Shown here in pieces: positions 9,208 through 18,575 of a DNA stretch of 32,195 bases; position 1 is the first letter of the stretch; the number at the start of each line of letters is the position of its first letter. The position numbers and the translations under genes were made by a program. The stretch covers positions 1 through 32,195 of the forward strand of contig JAPYPO010000007.1 in the NCBI GenBank assembly GCA_029937645.1, given 5' to 3'. This DNA comes from Candidatus Hydrogenedentota bacterium (lineage in GTDB: Bacteria; Hydrogenedentota; Hydrogenedentia; Hydrogenedentales; GCA-2746185). A model generated the notes under the pieces. That model did no database searches and had not been told where the DNA came from. It saw only the letters and a list, made by a program, of their open reading frames with translations.

Positions 9208-10245
9208 CTACAGAGTGGGGGCGTCGTCGAGGGGATAGCGCCGGATGTCGCGGTTTGCCTTGGCGACGATGATGAGGAGGCGTTCCAGTTCAGCATAGTA
9301 CGCGTCCGGCTCGATGCTCTCCTTCTCGCGCTTGAGCTGAAATATCAGGTCGAGTGTCTCCACATAGGTATTGATTAACTCCTGCGGCACCGTGGGATCG
9401 AAGCTGTATTCCTTCAGGTAGGTCACGGCCGCAAGGATTCCATCAGAACCCTCTTCACGGATGTCGCTTTCCCCGAGTCCTTCGATAGGGAGCCTGGTGC
9501 CTAAGCCGTCGCCGTTGTCATCGAGGATGGCATGCTCCGTCGCGATAAGGCCCTCGCCCACGAACCACGCGTTGGTCAATTGCGTCGCGTAATGGGCGGC
9601 TTCGATGATCGTGATACGCTCGTCTCGGTTGCCGTCAGCGCTGCCGCTTTCCAGCCCCTCGATGAAGAACTCCATGAACTCGGTGGCGTTAATTTCGTCC
9701 ACCCCCTTCGTGGCCGAGAGGATAACCCGGTCGGGCCCACTCACGCTGTTAATAAACCCTGCGCCGCTGGAGATGGCGACAACGAGGACAATGCGCCGCG
9801 CGGAAATCGCATCAAGCCGATCGGCGAGGTCGCCCGCCGTGAGATCGCGCGAGGGGATATGCAGCTTCGTGTCCCGCTTGAAGTGACTGCCGTGTCCAAT
9901 GAGGTAAACGTAGAGATCGTCCTCGGGCTGAACGCGTTTGGAAAGCGCGTCGAACGCTTGGTAAATCGTATCCAGGGAGATGGTGGATTCCGGTTGGGAT
10001 GGCCCCTCGAGAGGTTCTGCAAGCGGGGTGACATTTTCTTTGGGAATGGACAATTGTTGGGTGAGCGCTGTGTAGAGGCGCGAGTTCCATTCCTGAAATT
10101 GCTGTTGATAGAACTCTTCGCCACCGCTTCCGGAGAGGATGAGATGGTGCGACGCCGCCCCCGCCAATCCCGGAGCAAGAGCGCATAGGGCGATCGTAGC
10201 GGACAGAATTGCGATGGGAAAGCGCTTCCAGATGAACCGGCTCAT
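9208..10245 (-). CDS. exported caspase-fold (C13/clan CD-like) protein lacking the catalytic Cys
   Basis: A signal peptide or anchor (residues about 8-30, ending GLAGAA) precedes a domain that follows the caspase-hemoglobinase pattern. A hydrophobic strand runs into GHGSH with His118, and a second strand (RRIVLVVA) runs into ISSG, where clan CD proteases normally have the nucleophilic Cys. Here the position is Ile158 (codon ATC), so peptidase activity is unlikely. Two Asp-rich stretches, DGNRDERITIIEA (about 204-216) and LDDNGDGLG (about 241-249), resemble calcium-binding loops. As I remember, related proteins in MoxR/VWA clusters share the TEHAILDDNGDG stretch and also lack the Cys; I could not check this. 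The ATG overlaps the stop of the preceding VWA gene by four bases (ATGA). Confidence 0.66.
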   Translation of the reverse strand: MSRFIWKRFPIAILSATIALCALAPGLAGAASHHLILSGSGGEEFYQQQFQEWNSRLYTALTQQLSIPKENVTPLAEPLEGPSQPESTISLDTIYQAFDALSKRVQPEDDLYVYLIGHGSHFKRDTKLHIPSRDLTAGDLADRLDAISARRIVLVVAISSGAGFINSVSGPDRVILSATKGVDEINATEFMEFFIEGLESGSADGNRDERITIIEAAHYATQLTNAWFVGEGLIATEHAILDDNGDGLGTRLPIEGLGESDIREEGSDGILAAVTYLKEYSFDPTVPQELINTYVETLDLIFQLKREKESIEPDAYYAELERLLIIVAKANRDIRRYPLDDAPTL

Positions 10246-12662
10246 GCGCGGCCCCTCCTACGACGTAAATACCATTCCAGGGCCAGCATGGCCACGAGGG
10301 CGATGTAAAAGCCGGGGAGGGGCCAGATATGGAGGATTACCTCCTCGGCGTCCTCACGGTCGGGCAAGGGAATGCGTTCGGGCAGTGTCGCGATTTCGCT
10401 GAGATCGACGAACGCGCCCCCTGTTGATTCGGCCAAGTCGCGGAGGAAATCAGGATTATACTTAGCCATCTGGAATTCACGCCGATCCGGCTCGACCAGA
10501 AAGGCTTCGGTGAGGGTGCCAACGACTTCGTCCTTTTCGTTCAGAGACGAGAGCACCAAATTGTAAACGCCGGTTTCCTCGGGCGTGAAACGGCTGGAAT
10601 AGAGCCCCGCCTCTTGGATGGATTCATCCACAGAGAGCGCGAGTTCCTGGTTGTTCGGACTTGTCAGCGTGACGCTCGTGCGCAGGCCTTCCCGCCGGTC
10701 GAAGTTATCGTCGCGAATGATAAAGTCGAGATCGATAGGGGCACCTTGCGCATAGACATCCTGCTTGCCGCGCAGAAACGTAGGCTCCGGCGCATCGTGA
10801 ACGAGATTACGGACCACCTGCCGCCACAGCCGCTCGTGTCGGTCATCGTCCGCGTCGAGCCGCATTTGCCATTGCCAGGTGTCGCTCGTCGCCAAGATGG
10901 CGCATTTGCCTTCCCCGTAACGCTGGACCGCAAACACGGGGCGCGCGCCTTCATCGGATCCAGCGACGAAGGCTTCGGCCATTACCGTCGCGCCGGGGCG
11001 CAGCACCGGAAAGAGGTCGAGCCCGAAGAGCTCGGGCATTTCCGCCCAGAGCTGCATGTCTGACTGTTCGTCCGTATCCAAGGCCCAAGAGCCCCCGAGG
11101 CGGCCTTCCACCGTGGGACGCGCGGAGAATAATGTCCTCTCTCGAATCGAAGGATCATTCGCGGACTGATGCAACACGACGGGAAGCATGCCTTCCAGGA
11201 GGCTGCCTGCGTAGTCCCCGTTGGTAAAGGATTTCGGGCCACCCAAAACCAGGAGGGCCCCGCCACGCTTTTCGACGTAGTCGCGGGTTACCTCCATTTG
11301 CGTGTTGTTGAAATAGGGCTTTTCGACGTCGCCCCAGATAATGAGATCGTACCCAAAGAGTTCCTCGGCGGTGACCGGGTAGCCCGACTTCACCTCCGCC
11401 GCATTCTCGCCGATGGCGACGAACACCGCTTCGTCGTACCGGGGCGAATCGATGTCGTCGCTAAACCCCTCGAGCAGCGGGTTCACCACCGACGTTTCTT
11501 TCCCCTTGAATTCAAACTTGCGATCCGCCGTGGAAATGCAAATAAGCGTAGTCATCTTGAGTTGCTGCCTGTCCGGCCACAAGGCATTGCGGACGAATTT
11601 ATTCTCCCAGTTCGGGCGGCCCGACACGTAGAGAATCTGGTATTCCTTGTCCCGGTTGTCGACCACAAAGCGCCGCATGTTGTTTTCTTTGATACGGTCC
11701 TCAGGGATGGCCTCGCCCTCCGGTTCGGGCGTGGATTTGATGAGGCTCACCCGCGCCTCGTATTCGAGCCAGCCGGGGCGGTCGGGGATAAATTCGAGGC
11801 GCACCTGCTGGTCTTGACGATCTTCAGAGATCGAAATGCGCTTAGACTTGACCACCCGTACGCCATTGATTACTGCTTCAACCAACGCTTCGCGACCCGC
11901 GAGGCCTGTGGAATGAATATCGATATCGAGCACGACCGGGCTCTTGTCGAAATCGGTTCGGTTGACAGAGATGCGGCCCAGCTCTACATCGCGCCAGTTC
12001 GAAACCGAATCGACGCCCACCGTGAATACGGGCGCCGTGTCCGGCAAATCTTGGATCGCGACAAAATCATTGGAAGTCTGGTAGACGCCGTCGCTGAAGA
12101 CGATGATGGCGGACACATGGGTGCCTTCCATATCGGCAAAAGCCCGGGCCACGCCGCCGGTGAGGTCGCTCTCCCGCTGGTCAAATTTCAGATTGTTCAC
12201 CGATTGCAGCGCTTCGATGCCCGCGCCCAAGCCGTAGCGGGCCACCTGATGCTTGCGCCGAAGTTCACCTTCGAATTCCGCAGACACCGCCGCGTACGAT
12301 TCGAGGAGGCGCGCTCCCCGGGATTGGCCACTTTGCCCTTCGATATTCATGCTCTGCGAGTCATCGAAAAGGAGCAGCACGAACTGCTCGCCCGGACGGA
12401 TCCGCTCCGCGACGATAGACGGGTCGAGGGCGATGAACAAGGCGATGACAATGACGGCAACGCGAAGGAAGACCAGAAAAATACGAGTCTGTTTTTCCAC
12501 TCCATCCAGGCGCCGCCAATAGTACAGGGCCATGCCGACGCCCGCCCCTGCAATCAGCAGTAGGCATAGGAACCACGGCAGCGGAACATTAAATCCGAAA
12601 CGCGTGGGCGTGAGATCATCCGCGCCGTTTCCCGCGAGCCACTCGGTAATTCGTTCGAGCAC
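10242..12662 (-). CDS. VWA-domain membrane protein with glutamine-amidotransferase-like region
   Basis: The 806-residue protein starts with two transmembrane helices (about 29-48 and 60-79). A von Willebrand A domain follows, with an intact MIDAS motif DDSQS (Asp100, Ser102, Ser104) and FSDG downstream. A beta-rich region comes next, then a class I glutamine-amidotransferase-like fold around YDLIIWGDV and GGALLVLGGPKSF without an evident catalytic Cys. A C-terminal helix ends in RRRRGRA. It is probably an envelope protein with a large extracytoplasmic part that binds partners through a metal. The GTG at 12662 was chosen because GAAGGAA lies ten bases upstream and it starts two bases after the DUF4175 stop. 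A longer GTG form at 12716 would overlap that gene. Confidence 0.78.
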   Translation of the reverse strand: MLERITEWLAGNGADDLTPTRFGFNVPLPWFLCLLLIAGAGVGMALYYWRRLDGVEKQTRIFLVFLRVAVIVIALFIALDPSIVAERIRPGEQFVLLLFDDSQSMNIEGQSGQSRGARLLESYAAVSAEFEGELRRKHQVARYGLGAGIEALQSVNNLKFDQRESDLTGGVARAFADMEGTHVSAIIVFSDGVYQTSNDFVAIQDLPDTAPVFTVGVDSVSNWRDVELGRISVNRTDFDKSPVVLDIDIHSTGLAGREALVEAVINGVRVVKSKRISISEDRQDQQVRLEFIPDRPGWLEYEARVSLIKSTPEPEGEAIPEDRIKENNMRRFVVDNRDKEYQILYVSGRPNWENKFVRNALWPDRQQLKMTTLICISTADRKFEFKGKETSVVNPLLEGFSDDIDSPRYDEAVFVAIGENAAEVKSGYPVTAEELFGYDLIIWGDVEKPYFNNTQMEVTRDYVEKRGGALLVLGGPKSFTNGDYAGSLLEGMLPVVLHQSANDPSIRERTLFSARPTVEGRLGGSWALDTDEQSDMQLWAEMPELFGLDLFPVLRPGATVMAEAFVAGSDEGARPVFAVQRYGEGKCAILATSDTWQWQMRLDADDDRHERLWRQVVRNLVHDAPEPTFLRGKQDVYAQGAPIDLDFIIRDDNFDRREGLRTSVTLTSPNNQELALSVDESIQEAGLYSSRFTPEETGVYNLVLSSLNEKDEVVGTLTEAFLVEPDRREFQMAKYNPDFLRDLAESTGGAFVDLSEIATLPERIPLPDREDAEEVILHIWPLPGFYIALVAMLALEWYLRRRRGRA

Positions 12663-12664
12663 GT

Positions 12665-15600
12665 TTAGCGGGTTCCTTCGGATTCGGACAAGCCGGTAAA
12701 GTAGTCGGCGACCCACGCCTTGAAGCGTTCGGGAATTTCGCCTTCGTCAGCCATGATGAATTCTTGCTCATCGAGAAGTTTTTGAATGTCGCGTTGCAAC
12801 TGATCCGCCGTTTCCACCAATGGTTTTTGCACCACATCAAGGAACAAGTCGAACCGCGGCGCCTTACTGTTGCTGCGGTACTGGCGGCGCATATTTTCAA
12901 TTTGTTCACGGGCACGCGCTATCTGCGTCCGGTATTCGCTATCCTGGGGGAGCAGAGACTCCGCATTCCGCAGCTCTTCCAGCCAACCGCGGTAATCATT
13001 CTGTATGAAGCCGTCCATATCGAAGGCCGGGATGGGCCCGTTGTCCGACCAACCGCCGGTCCTGTCCCCACCAAACCGACGGGCGCCGCCGCTGGACCCT
13101 CTCTGATTGTTACCGCCCTGCTGTCCTTGCTGACCCTGCTGTCCTTGCTGACCCTGCTGTCCTTGCTGACCCTGTTGGCCTTGTTGCCCCTGTTGACCTT
13201 CTTGCCCCTGCTGGCCTTGTTGCCCCTGTTGACCTTCTTGTCCCTGTTGACCTTCTTGTCCCTGTTGACCTTCTTGCCCCTGCTGACCGTCTTGCCCCTG
13301 CTGACCTTGTTGCCCCTGCTGACCTTCTTGCCCCTGCTGACCTTCTTGCCCCTGCTGACCGTCTTGCCCCTGCTGACCGTCTTGCCCCTGCTGACCTTCT
13401 TGCCCCTGCTGACCGTCTTGCCCCTGTTGACCTTCTTGTCCCTGTTGGCCAGCAGTCACACGCTCAAGTGCTTCGAGGGCGAGCTGCATCCCTTCCAACT
13501 CGCTTTCCACGATCGATTGAGCGACTTGGTGGAGCTTTTCGGCAGCGCCATCAAGTTTTTCAGCAATTTTTTCTTCTTCACCGATAGCCGTATCCCACAC
13601 TTCGTATTTGATGTAGGGCATCGTTTCGATGATGTCCTCATAGATGCCTTCGCGGCTCGTCTCGCGCAGCCAGTCATTGAGTTCATTCGTCATCAACTCT
13701 TGCGTCTGACGCCCACGCTCGGCGAGTTCGCCCGCTTCATTCATCATCTCGCTGAAATCTTGCGCGAGTTGTTCCTTTCGTTCGACAAGTTCCTGCTTAC
13801 GCTCGTCCAGGTCATCTCCAATATCGAAGTTCGGGATATTGTGTTCCTTCTGAAATTCCCCCGCCTGCTGAACAACCCCATCCTGAGCCTGCTGCAATTC
13901 TTCCATCTGCTCGATGATTTCTTTCATCCGTTGCGCTGCCGCCTCCCGGCCGAATTGCCGCAACTGGCTCTGGATATCATCCAGGGGTTGGGTGGCGCGG
14001 TTCCCGGAGGCCTGCGCCTGCTGGTAGCGGTCATCTTGAAGGTGATCGAGAGCGCGGTTCATATGCTCACGCGATTCTTCGAGGCCCTCACGCGCCTGGC
14101 GGGTTTGTTCGGGACTCATCCCCTCAGTGGCCAGGTCTTGCCGTACCTCATCCAAGCGGTCGAGATTTTTCTGCTGCTCGTCTTCCAAGCGTTCCAGCTT
14201 GCGGCGAATCTCCTCCTTCTCTTCCTCCGTCTTCGCGTTTTGGAGTTCCGAGATGAGGCGTGCGATTTCCTCGTCGATCAATTCTTGGCGTTGCGCAAGC
14301 TCCGAAATCTTTTTCAGGAACTCGTCGGCCGCTTGCTGTTGCTGCTCTTGCCCGACCCTGTTTTCCTCTTCATAAAAATTCTTGTTTCGAGACATTTCAA
14401 GCGCAGAAATATCAGGGCGCTCCTGACTGCCTCCGCCACCCTCGCCTTTGCCGCTGCTTTGCGTCACTTCGCTCCGGTCAGGCTTCATCTTCAGAAGTAG
14501 GCGATAGGATACGTTTTGATTTACGAGTGCTTCGGACAGCGCGGTTTCCGGCTCAGGCATCTCCGATTGCTTAAGGATATTGGCCGACTCGCTCATTGCC
14601 TTGCCAAGGCGGATGCTTGCCGGGCTCGGGGTGCCCGCCTCCCTGTTTCTCTTGGACACTTTGTTTTGAAGCTTCTCTTGCGTCTCGACGATCAGGTCGC
14701 GCCGTTCGTTAAAGACCTTTGGCTCGATAAAGGGCGCTTCGCCGCGGAGGTTCCACGTCGCGATAATGATTTGCTTTTGGACCTTCGTGTCTTCGTCCTC
14801 TTGCTCACCGCCTTTGCCGCTGCCGCCATCAGACACGACTTCTTCATAGCGCTTGCGGAACGGTCGGATTTCCAGGAAGAATGGATCGCCGAGCAGTTCA
14901 AACTCGCTGCGACCCGGCTTCGCGTCCTTCGCCCAGACGGTCCACGTAATAAAGTCGCCCACCTCAAGGTCGAGGGTTTCAAGCTCGATTTCGTGTTCGC
15001 CCTCCGCATCGTTCAGCACGGCGTCCGACTCATTCAACGCCAGGCGCACCGGCTCGCGACCCGAGATTTCATAAAGCAGTCCATATTCCTTAAAGCCGTA
15101 GTCATCCGTTACCTTGAATTCAAAAGGGACCTCCTCCAGCATTGTCACTTCGCTATCGCCCCTGGGAAATCGTATCCGGATATCCGGCGGTCTGTCGCGA
15201 TCGATCGCGATGGCGTACCGCGGATTGTATTCGCTGGGCTCCTCTTGCAAGTCGACCAGCTCGATGTGGTATTTATCGTTCCTCGTCAACTCAATCGATG
15301 TGGTCCAGAGGGCTTCTGAGGTTTCCACCAGCGAAACGCGTGTGCCGCTGCCGAGCACCATTTCCGCGCTCGCGAGCTTCTTATTGACCCAAAAAGACAT
15401 GGCCACCTGGCTGCCTTCGATGCCAGAAACGTTGCCGCTGTTGGGCACTTCCCGTGGCTCTCGCTCCAGGTATTCGGGAAAGGTGTACAGGAGATCGATC
15501 GAGGTTACCTCGGGCGGTGTCCACGCGGTCAACTCGAAAGTCGCCGACCGCTTCCTGCCAAACTGGACGTCGTACTCGATATCGGTTTGCACATCGGCAA

Positions 15601-16354
15601 AGAGGTACATGTATATGTTTTCCGACGGGCTGCGCTCCATTTCGCTGACCTGCCAGTCCCCGCCGGCCATGCGCCATCGAAGCTGCACTTTATTATTCAG
15701 TTTGTCCGATCGTACCCATATCGTTTGATTGTCCCCGCGGCGGACGCGGGCGTTACCAGGCTCAACCGTGAAGGGCAGTGCCGTGCGCCGCGCCAACTCA
15801 TCGGGGATGACGCCGATTGTGGGCATCCAAAAATTGCTGAAGAGGACTACCGTGCCCGCAGACAAGGCCAGCAACACGGCAGCGGCTGCACCGAACGTAA
15901 ATACAGGCGTGGTGTCGAGTACATCGGAGAACGACACCTTGCGGACGATCGGGGTTGTTTCTTCCAGGAACTGCTGAATGATCCACGGGGAATCGTCGGC
16001 ATGACCACCGGCACTGAATTCCACCGCGCTGGCGATACGGTTTTCCAATTCCGGGTGCTTTTCGTCGATGAACAGCGCTACCTGCTCCGTCGTGATGGGG
16101 GTACGCATGGGAAGGAATAGCCAACGCCACGCCGCCACCGCCTCGCACAGAGAAAAGGCCGCGAGGAAATACCTGGCCGTGTCGTCGCCCCGCGGCACGA
16201 ACGCCAGCATGAGGGTGAAAAGGAACGTCAGGGCGAGCGTGGCCACGCCGAAGCGCGCCCAACTTCTCAGGGCGCGGTTTCGCCTGCATTGGCGCGCCAC
16301 TTCCTGAATGCGCAGCCCAAGCTCTGGATGTAATTTCGTGGAGCCTTTTCGCAT
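12665..16354 (-). CDS. large DUF4175-like membrane protein with (Gly-Gln-X)37 tract
   Basis: At 1229 residues this is the largest protein here. Three hydrophobic helices (about 35-53, 62-82 and 151-172) flank a conserved-looking FIDEKHPELENRIASAVEF block. A beta-rich extracytoplasmic region (about 180-560) follows, then a charged Gln/Glu-rich coiled-coil stretch (about 665-900), a perfect Gly-Gln-X triplet tract (969-1079) and a helical C-terminus. The layout matches DUF4175-type proteins found with MoxR, DUF58 and BatA genes; their molecular role is unknown to me. The ATG at 16354 has AAGGAG seven bases upstream and was preferred to a TTG eleven codons earlier. A scaffold spanning the periplasm is a reasonable guess. 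Confidence 0.76.
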   Translation of the reverse strand: MRKGSTKLHPELGLRIQEVARQCRRNRALRSWARFGVATLALTFLFTLMLAFVPRGDDTARYFLAAFSLCEAVAAWRWLFLPMRTPITTEQVALFIDEKHPELENRIASAVEFSAGGHADDSPWIIQQFLEETTPIVRKVSFSDVLDTTPVFTFGAAAAVLLALSAGTVVLFSNFWMPTIGVIPDELARRTALPFTVEPGNARVRRGDNQTIWVRSDKLNNKVQLRWRMAGGDWQVSEMERSPSENIYMYLFADVQTDIEYDVQFGRKRSATFELTAWTPPEVTSIDLLYTFPEYLEREPREVPNSGNVSGIEGSQVAMSFWVNKKLASAEMVLGSGTRVSLVETSEALWTTSIELTRNDKYHIELVDLQEEPSEYNPRYAIAIDRDRPPDIRIRFPRGDSEVTMLEEVPFEFKVTDDYGFKEYGLLYEISGREPVRLALNESDAVLNDAEGEHEIELETLDLEVGDFITWTVWAKDAKPGRSEFELLGDPFFLEIRPFRKRYEEVVSDGGSGKGGEQEDEDTKVQKQIIIATWNLRGEAPFIEPKVFNERRDLIVETQEKLQNKVSKRNREAGTPSPASIRLGKAMSESANILKQSEMPEPETALSEALVNQNVSYRLLLKMKPDRSEVTQSSGKGEGGGGSQERPDISALEMSRNKNFYEEENRVGQEQQQQAADEFLKKISELAQRQELIDEEIARLISELQNAKTEEEKEEIRRKLERLEDEQQKNLDRLDEVRQDLATEGMSPEQTRQAREGLEESREHMNRALDHLQDDRYQQAQASGNRATQPLDDIQSQLRQFGREAAAQRMKEIIEQMEELQQAQDGVVQQAGEFQKEHNIPNFDIGDDLDERKQELVERKEQLAQDFSEMMNEAGELAERGRQTQELMTNELNDWLRETSREGIYEDIIETMPYIKYEVWDTAIGEEEKIAEKLDGAAEKLHQVAQSIVESELEGMQLALEALERVTAGQQGQEGQQGQDGQQGQEGQQGQDGQQGQDGQQGQEGQQGQEGQQGQQGQQGQDGQQGQEGQQGQEGQQGQEGQQGQQGQQGQEGQQGQQGQQGQQGQQGQQGQQGQQGQQGGNNQRGSSGGARRFGGDRTGGWSDNGPIPAFDMDGFIQNDYRGWLEELRNAESLLPQDSEYRTQIARAREQIENMRRQYRSNSKAPRFDLFLDVVQKPLVETADQLQRDIQKLLDEQEFIMADEGEIPERFKAWVADYFTGLSESEGTR
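13118..13450 (-). repeat. 37 tandem 9-bp units encoding Gly-Gln-X
   Basis: The 333-base tract encodes exactly 37 Gly-Gln-X triplets in frame, with X being Gln, Glu or Asp. The part near the N-terminal side alternates GQQ with GQE or GQD, making an 18-base period. The last nine triplets are all GQQ. Every unit keeps Gly first and Gln second. The low sequence variation suggests expansion by slippage or unequal crossover. Confidence 0.97.
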
Positions 16355-16410
16355 AGTCCCGCTCCTTGCTATCGGTAAACCCTTCAACGGGAGGGATCGG
16401 TTCCAATCAA

Positions 16411-16422
16411 ACCGGATCCGGT
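16411..16422. repeat. 12-bp perfect palindrome between the VWA and DUF4175 genes
   Basis: ACCGGATCCGGT is perfectly self-complementary. It lies in the 97-base gap between the BatA-like gene stop and the DUF4175 start. A nearby GGATCGGTT (16395-16403) can also pair imperfectly with AACCGGATCC. It may form an RNA hairpin affecting downstream expression or be an operator; neither is shown. Confidence 0.5.
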
Positions 16423-16451
16423 AGGATCACGCCGTAGCTTACCGTAGAATT

Positions 16452-18575
16452 TTACCCTTTTAAGGCAGACATATACCAACTCTCAAGAAGGAGTAATAAA
16501 ACTAAGAAAACCAAGAAATACCTTCCGTATTCCGTGCGGACGATAAAGTCACTCGGCGCGCCACTGATGAGCGCATCCATATCCTCATCCAAAGCCAATG
16601 GAGCCGACGAAAGCTTCAGCTCGAATTCCGCTAGAGATACGGGCGTCGGGTCGCCTTCGCTGGGAACAACATTGACCGCGTCCACCTGAAGCCAGTCTCC
16701 ATCCGTCGTCGTCCGCGTCCGAAAGAAGCCCGCGTGCCGGAGCAGCAGGTTCGCGTTCGCACCGACATCCTCCAGAGTTACTTCCACCGGCTGATCGAGT
16801 CCGGGGGCGGAGATAACCGTAATCCCTGCCTCGTCGAAGACCACCGAGTCGGCCCCGACGCGCTGGGCCACATTCCAGGTTACATCAGCCTCTTGGAATC
16901 CGCTCAGATAGGAAAGCGTTTGGTACAGCAATGGCACGAAGCGGGCGGTTTTGGGGAGGTTCGTCCAATCCAACAATACCGCGAAGGGCCAGATGACCAC
17001 GCGCCCCTCGCCGACGCGCGCCTCGACCATCGCGGGCGAGTCGTCGTCGAACCGGGCCAGGACCCGGAGGTCCTCGGTGTCCTCGCCGATGTCCATGGTG
17101 TAATGGTTGTGGAAGCGTAGCGACGAAAAATCGTTGAACCGGGCCCCGGCAAAGGGCACGAATATTTCATGCTCAAAGTTGAGCCAGGCAAGGACCTCGT
17201 AGCGCGATTCGCGTTGCGCATCGTGGCGAAGCCCGGTGATCGGCGCGCCGATGGGCGACAAGAGCAGCTCGTTAAGTCGCTCATAATCCGTGCCTTCGTC
17301 AAGGGTCAGGAGGAGTTGCCCGCCATTTCTCGTAAATTCGAGCAACTGTGCTGCCGTTTCCTGACGCAGCCCGTCGAGGCCGCTAACAATGATCACGGCT
17401 GGCCTCTGCGCAGGATTGCCGAGGGCTTCCGGCAGTTCGATTTGCGACGCGACACTGGCGACCCAGGGAATATCCAATCGTTTGGGCAGCGCTCTGCTCA
17501 TGAACATAGCCGAAGGATATACCAGGCCGGGCTTCTCGTCGGCGAGAATCAACACATTCCGCTTGCGCGGTGGGTTCCAGGTGAAGTAACGCACGTTATC
17601 CGGCGTCACGCCATCGCCGGTGAGCTGGAGGCGGCCCTCCAGCGGATCGTTGGTCGTCACATCGAAGGTAAACGACGTTTGCGAGGCATTGCCGCCCTTC
17701 ACATCCAGCACGTTTGCGGCCTGCTCTACGCCGCCCAAAATCATCTTGATTTCCAATTGGTCCGCATCGTCCTCGGACCAGTTCTTTACTTTGCCCAAAA
17801 TCCGGAGGCCACCGTCCTGCATTTTCTTGAGGCCCACATCGGTCAGCGCATAGTTCACCGTGTCGCCGTATTCCACCTGAACGGTCTTCAACTGAATTCC
17901 CGGGGAAAGCTTCCAGCCAGTATATTGCTCCGGCATGCCGTTTTTCTGGAAATCGGAGATCACATACAAAATCTTGCGGGTGGAGGCCCCCGATTCCTCG
18001 TCGAGCCCCGCCGTCAGGAGTGCCTGCGCGTGTTGCAGGGCCGGCAGGTACGCCGTGTTTTCATCCGTCAATTCCGCGCTTTGGATGGCGAGGCGGGCGC
18101 GATCATGCGATCCGACTTCGGGGTCGGATTCGGATTCGATGGCGGCGGCAGTCGTGTGCGAACGGCCGAATACCACGACGCCTACGGGTTCCTCTTCGGG
18201 GATATCGCCGAGAATGGACAGGGCTTCGGCCTTCGCTTCGTCGAAGGCGCCGCCCGCGCCCATGCTGTACGACGCATCGACCAGGATGAGGTGGCGAAGG
18301 GGGCCATCGTTGACGTCGAAGGCCGCAGGGGCCGTCCAGAAAGGCCGTGAGAAGGCGAGGGCCAGTAGCAAGAACAACAACATGCGTAGCAGCATAAGCA
18401 GGATATGCTGGAGCTTGCGGCGCTCGATAACCTCCTTCGGAATATTGGGAATAAAGAGAATGCTACTGAAGGCCAGGGGCTCCCGTTCGGGCCGCCGGAT
18501 TTGGTGGATGAGGAAGGGCGCGGCGAGCAACGCGACGCCGCCAAAAAAGAACGGGGCTAGAAACGAAAGGCCCAT
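16452..18575 (-). CDS. BatA-like VWA membrane protein
   Basis: The 707-residue protein begins with the BatA N-terminal domain: a helix at about 5-24, the LIHQIRRPEREPLAFSSI segment, and a second helix at about 56-77. A VWA domain follows with MIDAS Asp100-Ala-Ser102-Tyr-Ser104 (LVDASYSMG). A glutamine-amidotransferase-like fold around VIIVSGLDGL and FTRNGGQLLLTLDEGT comes later, then a C-terminal helix (FLVFLVLLLLLESWY). BatA proteins act in the cell envelope with MoxR ATPases and DUF58 proteins. The start is ATG at 18575, sharing one base with the DUF58 stop (TGATG), so translation is coupled. A TTG one codon earlier is less likely. Confidence 0.83.
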   Translation of the reverse strand: MGLSFLAPFFFGGVALLAAPFLIHQIRRPEREPLAFSSILFIPNIPKEVIERRKLQHILLMLLRMLLFLLLALAFSRPFWTAPAAFDVNDGPLRHLILVDASYSMGAGGAFDEAKAEALSILGDIPEEEPVGVVVFGRSHTTAAAIESESDPEVGSHDRARLAIQSAELTDENTAYLPALQHAQALLTAGLDEESGASTRKILYVISDFQKNGMPEQYTGWKLSPGIQLKTVQVEYGDTVNYALTDVGLKKMQDGGLRILGKVKNWSEDDADQLEIKMILGGVEQAANVLDVKGGNASQTSFTFDVTTNDPLEGRLQLTGDGVTPDNVRYFTWNPPRKRNVLILADEKPGLVYPSAMFMSRALPKRLDIPWVASVASQIELPEALGNPAQRPAVIIVSGLDGLRQETAAQLLEFTRNGGQLLLTLDEGTDYERLNELLLSPIGAPITGLRHDAQRESRYEVLAWLNFEHEIFVPFAGARFNDFSSLRFHNHYTMDIGEDTEDLRVLARFDDDSPAMVEARVGEGRVVIWPFAVLLDWTNLPKTARFVPLLYQTLSYLSGFQEADVTWNVAQRVGADSVVFDEAGITVISAPGLDQPVEVTLEDVGANANLLLRHAGFFRTRTTTDGDWLQVDAVNVVPSEGDPTPVSLAEFELKLSSAPLALDEDMDALISGAPSDFIVRTEYGRYFLVFLVLLLLLESWYMSALKG

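Noticed and set aside
9770-9800. Sequencing error as cause of the missing catalytic Cys
   Set aside because: Changing TGC or TGT to ATC needs at least two substitutions, and the reading frame is intact on both sides.
11169-12563. 464-codon open frame on the + strand
   Set aside because: It is antisense to the VWA/amidotransferase-like gene, which has TM helices and an intact MIDAS motif.
13118-13450. Possible CRISPR array
   Set aside because: The repeat unit is 9 or 18 bases without spacers and stays in frame with the coding sequence.
12764-14500. 578-codon open frame on the + strand rich in Leu
   Set aside because: It is antisense to the DUF4175-like gene. Its Leu-rich repeats are the reverse strand of the Gly-Gln-X tract, and the minus-strand frame has a proper start and domain layout.
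17169-18350. 393-codon open frame on the + strand
   Set aside because: It is antisense to the BatA-like gene and shows no recognisable domain.
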